64,000 nt of DNA from Planctomyces sp. SH-PL62. Its GTDB lineage: Bacteria > Planctomycetota > Planctomycetia > Isosphaerales > Isosphaeraceae. The notes under the pieces are model-generated. The model was not told the DNA's origin. It worked only from the letters and a program-made list of their open reading frames with translations, and searched no databases. The DNA lies in contig NZ_CP011273.1 in assembly GCF_001610895.1 (NCBI RefSeq), positions 1,488,001 to 1,552,000 of the forward strand. Reading direction: 5' to 3'. The position numbers were made by a program, and so were the translations under genes. Below, in pieces: positions 57,414 to 64,000 of the stretch (within the stretch, counting starts at the first letter, position 1; each line of letters starts with the position of its first letter).

Positions 57414-58724
57414 TCAACGCGGGGGGAGGGACCGCACCCAGGCGGCAACGTCGTCGATCACCCGGACGTCGACGAACCCCGGCTTCTCGTACTCGGCCGG
57501 GACGGCCTTGCCCTCGCCGGGCTGGAAGCCGTGGTTGAGGTCGGGGTAGAGCTTCAGGGTCGCGTTGGGGCGGCCGTCGAGGGCGCGGCGGAAGAGGTCG
57601 AAATCGGCCTCGGTGACCTGATAGTCGCGGCCCCCCTGGAGGACCAGGACCGGCAGGGTCGGAAGCTCGGCGAGGAGCCGGTCGGGATGGGCGGCGTCCA
57701 TCGTCTTCCAGTACCGGACCGGGACTCCCAGGAGGGTCTCGTCGTCCTTCGCCTCGCCCGACTTCATCCGGGCCAGCCGGTCGTCGAGGTTCGAGTCCAG
57801 GTCGGCGAGGGCCTTCGCGCGGTCGGGGTCCACCCGCTTGATGTGGTCGACCTGGTCGCGGACCATCTCGGCGGCGGGCCGGGCCGAGGCGGCCAGGAGC
57901 ACGACCCCGGCGAGTCGGCCGTCCTGCTTCGCGACCATCGGGGCGGCGGTCCCTCCCAGGCTGTGGCCCAGGACGACGATCCGATCGGGATCGATCCCCT
58001 TCCAGCTCCTGGCCCTGGCGACGGCGGCCAGGGCGTCGTCGACGACCTCGTCCTGGACGGCCACGGCGTCGCGGACCTTGGGGTCGGCGTAGCGTTCCTT
58101 GTGGGCGTGGGTCCGCTTCTCGAAGCGGAGGACCGCCATGCCCCGGCTCGCCAGGCCGTGGGCCAGGTCGCGGAACGGGGCGTTGGGGCCGATCGTCTCG
58201 TCGCGGTCGTGCGGCCCCGAGCCGTGGAGGAGGATCGCCAGCGGGGCCTTCTCCACCCCCTTCGGCCGGGTCAAGGTCCCCGCCAAGGGCCAGCCCTCGG
58301 CCCCGACGACGACCTCCTCCTCGACGTATTTCGACGGGTCGGCGTAGGGGGGCTCGGGCTTCTTCGCGTTCTCGTCGGCGGCGGGGAGGAGGAAGAAACC
58401 CTCGATTCGCCCCTGGGGGTCGAAGCTCACCAGGGCGTCGAGCGCGGTCGTCTTGAACTGGCAGCGGATCTTCGCCCGCCGCGAGACCCCGACGCGGTCC
58501 TCGCGAGGCTCGCCCATTTCCGTGATCGGGCCGAGCTGCTTCTCGAGGCCCTGCCAGAGCTGGGCGAGCTTCTCCGTGGTCAGCGCCTCGGCCATTTTCG
58601 GGCCGAACTCCGCGCGGGCCTCGGCGAACTTCGACGCCTGGCAAAGCTCCAGGAACTTCCGGGCGTCCTCCTTCACGTCACCCCAGCCGCAGGTCGCCAG
58701 CAAGATCGGCAGCAAGCGGAGCAT
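57414..58724 (-). CDS. Secreted alpha/beta hydrolase with DUF3887-like domain
   Basis: 436 residues from ATG 58724, supported by GGGGAGGG upstream. A short hydrophobic N-terminus (MLRLLPILLATCGWG) is a probable signal peptide or lipobox. Residues 17-120 (ARKFLELCQASKFAEARAEFG, KTTALDALVSFDPQGRIEGFF) match a DUF3887-type domain. The hydrolase follows: PLAILLHGSGPHDRDETIG, IVVLGHSLGGTAAPMVA (nucleophile in GHSLGG), LPVLVLQGGRDYQVTEAD (acid) and PDLNHGFQPGEG (His). Domain order matches secreted peptidase/esterase-like planctomycete proteins. The open frame upstream of 58724 is antisense-like composition and not part of it. Confidence 0.9.
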   Translation of the reverse strand: MLRLLPILLATCGWGDVKEDARKFLELCQASKFAEARAEFGPKMAEALTTEKLAQLWQGLEKQLGPITEMGEPREDRVGVSRRAKIRCQFKTTALDALVSFDPQGRIEGFFLLPAADENAKKPEPPYADPSKYVEEEVVVGAEGWPLAGTLTRPKGVEKAPLAILLHGSGPHDRDETIGPNAPFRDLAHGLASRGMAVLRFEKRTHAHKERYADPKVRDAVAVQDEVVDDALAAVARARSWKGIDPDRIVVLGHSLGGTAAPMVAKQDGRLAGVVLLAASARPAAEMVRDQVDHIKRVDPDRAKALADLDSNLDDRLARMKSGEAKDDETLLGVPVRYWKTMDAAHPDRLLAELPTLPVLVLQGGRDYQVTEADFDLFRRALDGRPNATLKLYPDLNHGFQPGEGKAVPAEYEKPGFVDVRVIDDVAAWVRSLPPR

Positions 58725-58843
58725 CGGCCCCTCCCCTTCGAATCGAAAGTCGTCGTCGGATCGTCGGCCGGGTCGGCCCTGGATATCGGCATTCGCTGGA
58801 ACGCGAGGGATCTTCGACCCGAACCCGGCCGATCGGCGGGGAT

Positions 58844-60538
58844 TCAGGGGGAAGGAGGGCCGGGGGGCTTGAGGTCGGGGATCTCCAGAGTCTTGACCGC
58901 GCGGGTGCCGAGGTCGACGACCCTGATCTTGTGGTTGTTGGTGTCGGCCACGTACAGCTTGCCGTCGGCGAAACTGAGCCCGCCGGGCTCGTGGAATCGG
59001 GGGGGGTCGTCGGAGTCGCCGGCCTCGACGGCGCCGAGGAAGGTTTCGACGGCGGCCTTCTCGGGGTCGCAGACCTTGACCTTGTTGTTGTAGGTGTCGG
59101 CGATGTAGAGCTTGCCGTCGCCGAAGGCCAGGCCCAGGCAGTGCTGGAGCCGGACCTGCGCCGGGCCTACGCCGTCGCGGTCGCCGAACTCGAACAGGCC
59201 CATGCCCACGACGCGTCCGACCTTGGGCGCGGCGTCGCGGAGTCCGGAGATCACGCGCACCCCGGAGACCTCGGAATCGGCGATGAACAGGTTCTCGCCG
59301 TCGGTCGCGAAGCCGCTGGGCTGGGCGAACCGGGACTTGGCGGGCGTGCCGTCGAGGATGTTCTCGTAGCCCGAGCCGGCGAACCAGCGGACGACGCCGG
59401 ATTCGGGGTCGAAGGCGTAGATCTGGTGGGTGCCGGCCATCGCGATGTAGATCGTCCGCGAGCCGGGGACCTGGATCACGTCCCAGGGGCTGGAGATCGT
59501 CGAGGTCTTGCCCGGCCCCTCGAAGGGCGGGCGGGGGTCGCGGTCCGACTGTTTTCCGTCGCCGACGACCGTCGTCACCGTCTTCGCCTTGAGGTCGACG
59601 GTGCGGATGGCGTGGTTCTCGGTGTCGGCGACGTAGAGGACGTCTCCTTCCAGGCACATCCCCTGCTGGCGGTTGAAGCGGGCCGTGGCGAAGTCGCCGT
59701 CGACGAGGCCCTGGCCGCCGCCGCCGATGAGCACGGGGTTCTTGCCGTCGAGGTCGGTCTGGACGATCCGGTCGTGCCCGGTGTCGGAGATGAACAGCCG
59801 GTTCGACTTCGCGTCGGCGAGGACCTTGCCCGGGAAGAGCAGGGGCTTGTCGGCGTACTGGCTCTCCTCTGTGGCGAAGGTCATGGGGGTCTCGTCCAGC
59901 TTGCCGGCCTTGCGGAAGGTGTCGGCGAGCTTGCCGATGGCGAAGTCGAAGAGTTCGTAGCGGCCCTCGCCGCCGATCGAGGTGATCGGATTGCCGTCCT
60001 CGTCGCGGCCGAAGACGACGACCTGGCCGTCGGGGTCGATGAGGACGCGGGTCGGCCAGCTGTGGACGTCGAACCGCTCCCAGATGATCATCTCGGCGTC
60101 GTTGACGACGGGGTGTTTGATCCGGTACTCGGCCACCTTGCGGCGGATGTTCTCGGTGTTGCGCTCGGCGTCGAACTTGCCGGAGTGGACGCCGATCACC
60201 ACCAGCTCGTTCTTGTACTTCTTCTCGAGCTTCTCGAGGTCCGGGAGGATGTGGTGGCAGTTGATGCAGCAGTAGGTCCAGAAGTCCAGCAGGACGACCT
60301 TCCCCTTGAGCGAGGCCAGGTCGATCGGCCCCGAGTTGATCCAGCCCACGGCGCCGTCGAAGCTGGGGGCGGGGGGCGCCTGGAGCGACGCCCTGCGGAC
60401 GTGCAGGCGCCCGGCGTCGGTCGCGGACGGACCCGGCGGCGGGCCGGTGTTCGAATACCACGCGGAGAGGGCGACGACGCCCGCCGCCAGGGCGAGCCAT
60501 CCCAGGGTCGTGTTCCGCTCCGATCGCGGGCGCTGCAT
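58844..60538 (-). CDS. Membrane-anchored thioredoxin-like / NHL-repeat fusion
   Basis: 564 residues from ATG 60538 with GGAGG at good spacing. One N-terminal anchor helix (WLALAAGVVALSAWY, 14-28). A thioredoxin-like domain at about 55-230: LKGKVVLLDFWTYCCINCHH with CxxC at C91/C94 (and an extra Cys90), and HSWPTRVLIDPDGQVVVFGR. Five or more NHL-type beta-propeller blades follow: LADAKSNRLFISDTGHDRIV, LEGDVLYVADTENHAIRTV, DVIQVPGSRTIYIAMAGTHQ, FGDGKLYIADTYNNKVKV and FADGKLYVADTNNHKIRVVD. Likely a periplasmic thiol-redox or scaffold protein. It ends 119 bases before the hydrolase start on the same strand. Confidence 0.93.
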   Translation of the reverse strand: MQRPRSERNTTLGWLALAAGVVALSAWYSNTGPPPGPSATDAGRLHVRRASLQAPPAPSFDGAVGWINSGPIDLASLKGKVVLLDFWTYCCINCHHILPDLEKLEKKYKNELVVIGVHSGKFDAERNTENIRRKVAEYRIKHPVVNDAEMIIWERFDVHSWPTRVLIDPDGQVVVFGRDEDGNPITSIGGEGRYELFDFAIGKLADTFRKAGKLDETPMTFATEESQYADKPLLFPGKVLADAKSNRLFISDTGHDRIVQTDLDGKNPVLIGGGGQGLVDGDFATARFNRQQGMCLEGDVLYVADTENHAIRTVDLKAKTVTTVVGDGKQSDRDPRPPFEGPGKTSTISSPWDVIQVPGSRTIYIAMAGTHQIYAFDPESGVVRWFAGSGYENILDGTPAKSRFAQPSGFATDGENLFIADSEVSGVRVISGLRDAAPKVGRVVGMGLFEFGDRDGVGPAQVRLQHCLGLAFGDGKLYIADTYNNKVKVCDPEKAAVETFLGAVEAGDSDDPPRFHEPGGLSFADGKLYVADTNNHKIRVVDLGTRAVKTLEIPDLKPPGPPSP

Positions 60539-60844
60539 GGTGCATCCTCCAGGTGGCGAAAACTCAAGGCGCGTCGAACGATGCGTGTCGACTCCATCGC
60601 AGGCGATTGTAAACGATCCGGGGAGGCGGGATGAACCCCCGGCCGCCCTGGCGGTTTCTCGCATCGCCATACGTTATTGCGTCCGGCGCCGCTCCGGGTG
60701 GCCGAGCGCCGCGGAGGGTGTTAAGATCATGTGTCGACGGCCCGGCTCGGGAGGGGGGGCCGTCGGGCGCGAGCGCGGCGGCGGTCGCGGCGGGATCACC
60801 ACCATCCTTCCTCCCGAAACCGGGGCGGAACCGTGAGCAAGGAC

Positions 60845-61825
60845 ATGTCCCTGATCTGCACGTCGGAAGATCGGGTCGATCCCTACGGCGAGCTGAAAGT
60901 CTTCGCCGGCAGCGCCAGCGGCTCGCTGGCCGAGTCCATCGCGCACCACCTGGGGGCCGGCCTGGCCAAGGCGGAGACTCGCACCTTCAGCGAGGGCTGC
61001 GTCTTCGTCCGCGTCCTGGAGAACGTCCGCGGGCGCGACGTCTACATCATTCAGGGGACGGAATACCCGGTCAACGACAACTTCATGGAGCTGCTCTTCT
61101 GGATCGACGCCTTCAAGCGGGCGAGCGCGACCCAGGTGACGGCCGTCATCCCCTTCTTCTCCTACGCCAAGGGGGACAAGAAGGACGAGCCCCGGGTCTC
61201 GATCCGCGCCCGCGTCTGCGCCGACTGCATCGAGGCCGCCGGGGCCGATCGCGTCCTGACCATGGACCTGCACAGCCCGCAGATCCAGGGCTTCTTCCGC
61301 ATCCCGGTCGACCACCTCTACGCCATGCCGGTCCTGGTGGACTACTTCCGGCGCAAGCAGATCCCGGACCTGGTCGTGGCCTCGCCCGACGTCGGCTTCG
61401 GCAAGCAGGCCTACAAGTTCGCCGAGATGATCAACGCCCCGGTGGTCTTCGGCAACAAGGTCCGGCGCGGGCACGACGAGAAGGCCGAGATGCTCGACAT
61501 CGTCGGCGAGGTCAAGGACCGCAACGTCCTGATCGTCGACGACTTCACCATCTCCGGCGGCACCCTCATCGAGATGGCCGTCGCCTGCAAGGAGCGCGGG
61601 GCCAAGGACGTCTACGCCTGCGTCTCGCACGGGGTCTTCTCCAAGGGCTCCTCCGAGAAGCTCGCCCGCTCCCCGATCAAGGAGCTGGTGATGACCGACA
61701 CGATCGGCTACCGCTTCGAACCGCTCGCCCCCTGCTGCAAGGTCGTGAGCGTCGCCAGCCTGTTCGCCGACGCCATCATGTCCATCCACCGTCGCGAGAG
61801 CGTCAGCCGACTGTTCAAGAGCTGA
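60845..61825 (+). CDS. prs: Ribose-phosphate pyrophosphokinase
   Basis: 326 residues from ATG 60845 (AAGGA just upstream; GTG 60833 is the alternative). Makes PRPP for purine, pyrimidine, His, Trp and NAD synthesis. Motifs: LKVFAGSASGSLAESIAHHL, FSEGCVFVRVLENVRGRDVY, AVIPFFSYAKGDKKDEPRV (flexible loop), LTMDLHSPQIQGFFRIPVDH, LVVASPDVGFGKQAYKFAE and the PRPP loop NVLIVDDFTISGGTLIEMA. The flexible-loop KxDR-type arginines are altered to DKKDEPR, which suggests the class found in some planctomycetes. A GTTAAGAT box lies about 120 bases upstream. Confidence 0.95.
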   Translation: MSLICTSEDRVDPYGELKVFAGSASGSLAESIAHHLGAGLAKAETRTFSEGCVFVRVLENVRGRDVYIIQGTEYPVNDNFMELLFWIDAFKRASATQVTAVIPFFSYAKGDKKDEPRVSIRARVCADCIEAAGADRVLTMDLHSPQIQGFFRIPVDHLYAMPVLVDYFRRKQIPDLVVASPDVGFGKQAYKFAEMINAPVVFGNKVRRGHDEKAEMLDIVGEVKDRNVLIVDDFTISGGTLIEMAVACKERGAKDVYACVSHGVFSKGSSEKLARSPIKELVMTDTIGYRFEPLAPCCKVVSVASLFADAIMSIHRRESVSRLFKS

Positions 61826-61865
61826 TCCCCGCCCCGCCGTCGCCCCCGCCTCCTCCGCCCCGGCC

Positions 61866-62180
61866 GAATTGGGTTCGTTTCCGACCCGATCGGCCGGGCG
61901 TATACGCCGCGAGTCGAGATTCCACCGCCTGATCCAGGCGGCCGGATTGGGTTCGTTCGGCGTTTTTCGGCATCGGCGCCCCCTCCCCAACGGACCGATC
62001 CGCCCCCGCCGTATTGGGTTCGTTCGCGCCCCTCGCGCGATCCAATATCCACGTAAATCACCACGAGAAAATGTCTTACGGCCGATCCATTCGGGTTCGT
62101 TCGGCGCTTTCGTCGACGCGGCGCGGATTGGGTTCGTTTGGCGCTTCCGCCGACGCGGCGCGGATTGGGTTCGTTCGGCG
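61866..62180. repeat. Cluster of six ATTGGGTTCGTTCGGCG repeats
   Basis: Copies at 61866-61880, 61945-61962, 62012-62026, 62089-62106, 62126-62143 and 62163-62180, all in the same orientation. The last three are spaced exactly 37 bases apart, and CGACGCGGCGCGGATTGGGT repeats at 62114 and 62151. Minus-strand translations give recurring NEPN/RTQ/TNPI peptides, which is why such stretches tend to be mis-annotated as genes. The remainder of 61826-62379 shows no gene. Confidence 0.8.
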
Positions 62181-62379
62181 GATTTCTCATCGACGGGCTC
62201 CTCGCTCTCGGCCGCAACCGGCCTTCATGGGGCGCGGGCGCAACGCGGCGGCCTATTCACAATGGGGCCGGATGATCGGATCGCGAGGGGACGCCCGCCG
62301 AATTATCGCGCCTCGCCGACGAGGGAAATCGACGGCCCCTGGTCGCCGGGCGGATGACACGGACCGGGGATCGGGGATA

Positions 62380-63159
62380 ATGCGGAAAACCCGCCACACC
62401 CCGACAACCTTCGAGGTCGCCGTGAGACGTCACCGTGGATTCCGGCTCGAACTTCTGTTCGCGACGTTGGTCGGCTGCGTCGCCTGGGGCGCCGGGGCGA
62501 TGAGCGACGAGGGGCCGGGCGTCCGGGCGGAGGACGTCCGCAAGATCCTGTTCCTGGGGAACAGCATCACCCTGCACGGCCCCAAGGCCGACATCGGCTG
62601 GGAGGGGAACTGGGGCATGGCCGCGACCGCGCCGGAGAAGGACTACGTTCATCTGGTGACGGCGGGGATCGCCCGACGAGCCGGGAAGCCGCCGGAGACT
62701 CTGGTCCGCAATATCGCCGATTTCGAGCGCGATTATGCGAACTACGATGTCGAGGCGAAGATGAAGGAGCTGTTCGCCTTCGACGCCGACCTGGTGGTGC
62801 TGTCCATCGGCGAGAACGTCCCGGCGCTCGATTCCGAGGAGGCCGGCGAGCGGTTCAAGGCGGGCGTGGCGAAGATCCTCGCGGGCGTGCGTTCCGCGAA
62901 GCGTCCGATCGTCATCGTCCGGAGTTCCTTCTGGGCGGACGAGGCGAAGGACCGCCGGCTTCGCGAGGCGAGCGACGAGGCCGGCGCGATCTACGTCGAC
63001 GCCGGCCCGCTCGGCCGCGAGGAGGCCAACGCGGCGCGGTCGGAGCGGTCGTATCAGCACGCCGGAGTCGGAGCCCATCCCGGCGACCGCGGCATGCAGG
63101 CGCTGGCCGACGCCATCCTCCGGGCCGTCCCGTCCCGAGAGGCCGACCCGGCCCGTTGA
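62380..63159 (+). CDS. Secreted SGNH/GDSL hydrolase-like protein
   Basis: 259 residues from ATG 62380. N-terminal signal region with hydrophobic core LLFATLVGCVAWGAGA. SGNH blocks: ILFLGNSITLHG (block I, nucleophile Ser62), ADLVVLSIGENVPAL (block III, Asn), and YQHAGVGAHPGDRGMQALADAIL (block V, catalytic His). Probable periplasmic esterase or carbohydrate deacetylase; substrate unknown. The upstream open frame runs through repeat DNA and is not coding. Confidence 0.88.
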   Translation: MRKTRHTPTTFEVAVRRHRGFRLELLFATLVGCVAWGAGAMSDEGPGVRAEDVRKILFLGNSITLHGPKADIGWEGNWGMAATAPEKDYVHLVTAGIARRAGKPPETLVRNIADFERDYANYDVEAKMKELFAFDADLVVLSIGENVPALDSEEAGERFKAGVAKILAGVRSAKRPIVIVRSSFWADEAKDRRLREASDEAGAIYVDAGPLGREEANAARSERSYQHAGVGAHPGDRGMQALADAILRAVPSREADPAR

Positions 63160-63871
63160 GAGGCGGTCCCCTCAGGTCGAACGCCGCGTCCCTCGACCCC
63201 TCCCGCTCCACGCGGGGAACGCGGGTCCCGCAGGAGCCTGCTGAGGGGATCCATCGCGGCGGATCGCTGCGGATCGCACCGAAGCCCCTCGTGCCCGCCC
63301 CCCCTTCCTCCCTCGCGGCACGCCGACTCCTCCCGCGAGGATGCTCTGTCGAAAACACTTCGGAACGGCCTCGGACGGCCGATTTCTCGAAGTGAGGCGG
63401 CCCCCTCGTGGCCCGGCAGGGCAAGCCGAGCGAGGCCGGGTGTTTTCGACGAAGCCCCGCGAGCATAGGGACGGGATGCCGCCGCCGCCGAAGAACCGGC
63501 GGCCTACTCGATCGCCCGACGCGCCGAAGGGATTCCGAGCCCACGAGGCCATCCGATCGGGATGCGACGGGATTCGGCGTGCGACGCGGGAGGCTCCTCC
63601 CGAGGGGCCGACAGGGGCCGGTTTGCTCGCGAAGTCCTGGCGTGGCGGCGGTGGATCGCGGATCGGACCGCGCCGAAGGATCGATCGGCATCGCCGCCGG
63701 ATCGGCTGCGAATCCTCGGGGGAGGGTCGATGGCCAGGTGGAGACGACGATCGGGCCGCGCACGTCGCCGCACGGGGAAGTTGCTTTTGGATCACCAAAG
63801 ATTTAACATTAAACAAAGCGTCTTGGATGCACGCCACCGAAAGACACCAGACATTCACGAAAGGCGATAAG
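63160..63871. other. 712-base non-coding region with imperfect inverted repeat
   Basis: No credible gene; both strands are open in several frames but Arg/Pro-rich. A long imperfect inverted repeat is present: ATGCTC (63341-63346) and GTCGAAAACAC (63348-63358) match GTGTTTTCGAC (63440-63450) and GAGCAT (63461-63466). An A/T-rich leader (63780-63815), with small TTTGG/CCAAA arms and TTTAACATTAAA, precedes the next gene. Confidence 0.55.
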
Positions 63872-64000
63872 ATGAACACGAGTACGCGCCAGGCGGCCAC
63901 GGCGGCCGGCCTGGGCGGAGGGAGGCGGCGACTCTTCAGCCTGCGGCCCCTGGCGGCGGCCTGCGCCGTCGTGGCGCTCGCCTCCGCCGTCGAGGGCCGG
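63872..64000 (+). CDS. Start of a secreted protein (truncated by window edge)
   Basis: 43 codons visible from ATG 63872, preceded by GAAAGGCGATAAG. The product begins MNTSTRQAATAAGLGGGRRR, then a hydrophobic LRPLAAACAVVALASAVEG segment, a typical long planctomycete signal peptide. The mature part lies outside the window, so nothing can be said of its function. The A/T-rich leader upstream suggests a regulated or strong promoter. Confidence 0.7.
   Translation, partial: MNTSTRQAATAAGLGGGRRRLFSLRPLAAACAVVALASAVEGR

Noticed and set aside
58725-60545. N-terminal extension of the hydrolase gene into a 1,043-residue fusion
   Set aside because: The upstream part is Arg/Pro-rich and overlaps the thioredoxin-NHL gene in another frame on the same strand. 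A clear ribosome-binding site and signal sequence mark the start at 58724.
61866-62180. CRISPR array
   Set aside because: Core units are 15-18 bases with spacing from 37 to 79 bases, the 37-base flanks are themselves conserved, and no cas genes are present.
61708-62217. Minus-strand 169-codon frame with NEPN/RTNPIR repeats as a small protein
   Set aside because: The peptides are translations of the repeated intergenic element, with no ribosome-binding site and irregular units. Treated as repeat DNA.

Overview
The window is one high-GC bacterial chromosome segment, and almost every gene in it is chromosomal housekeeping or envelope biology. It most resembles a planctomycete of the Isosphaeraceae type. 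The reasons are the very strong G/C preference at third codon positions, a large secreted protein whose N-terminus carries LEILERRELMA (a variant of the planctomycete LEPR-type N-terminal signal), oversized signal peptidases with zinc ribbons, a DUF6677-type membrane protein, a thioredoxin-NHL fusion, and an LptB/LptD outer-membrane pathway. Genus-level assignment is inference. I found no rRNA, tRNA, CRISPR array, prophage, transposase or replication origin.

Layout. 1-4265: end of a membrane glycosyltransferase-like gene, a GT4 glycosyltransferase, icd, and a FIST sensor protein. 4682-10906: lepA, two tandem enlarged signal peptidases and an LptB-type ABC ATPase whose C-terminal tail lies in the -1 frame. 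10907-12554: intergenic repeats, then a chromate-transporter-family gene. 12660-17320: leuS and, divergent from it, a lipoprotein amidase, with a perfect inverted repeat between them. 17376-24131 (minus strand): Nudix, sucD, sucC, an NYN nuclease-like protein, then pyrC-pyrB-pyrR. 24413-28054: ispH, two unknown genes and fabH, ending at a strong hairpin. 28151-35219: the LEPR-type secreted protein, a STAS protein, a DUF2760-Hsp70-small protein operon, and a membrane protein with a PsbP-like tail. 35379-44233 (minus strand): GT9 glycosyltransferase, Hsp70-DUF3731, lptD (frameshifted at a G/C homopolymer) and a DgkA-like kinase. 44332-51141: hydrolase, VOC protein, rsmE, ExeA-like ATPase, DUF6677 protein, a small membrane protein and two multi-pass glycosyltransferase-like proteins. 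51688-57256: lipoprotein with an inactive phosphatase-like domain, a tightly overlapped RluA-family/truD/cinA cluster, and an HNH protein. 57414-63159: alpha/beta hydrolase, thioredoxin-NHL protein, prs, an intergenic repeat cluster and an SGNH hydrolase. 63872-64000: start of a secreted protein.

How the parts fit. Several genes serve envelope construction: LptB and LptD (lipopolysaccharide export), DgkA-like (lipid recycling), GT9/GT4/GT39-like transferases, FabH and IspH (lipid and isoprenoid precursors) and two signal peptidases. prs with pyrR-pyrB-pyrC supplies PRPP and pyrimidines. icd with sucCD covers consecutive TCA steps.

Most notable signals: two independent -1-type frame breaks at poly-C tracts in lptB and lptD; a family of ATTGGGTTCGTTCGGCG intergenic repeats in two clusters 51 kb apart that share internal architecture; tandem signal peptidases with a beta-sandwich-like insert; and an Hsp70/DUF2760/DUF3731 chaperone set interrupted by envelope genes.
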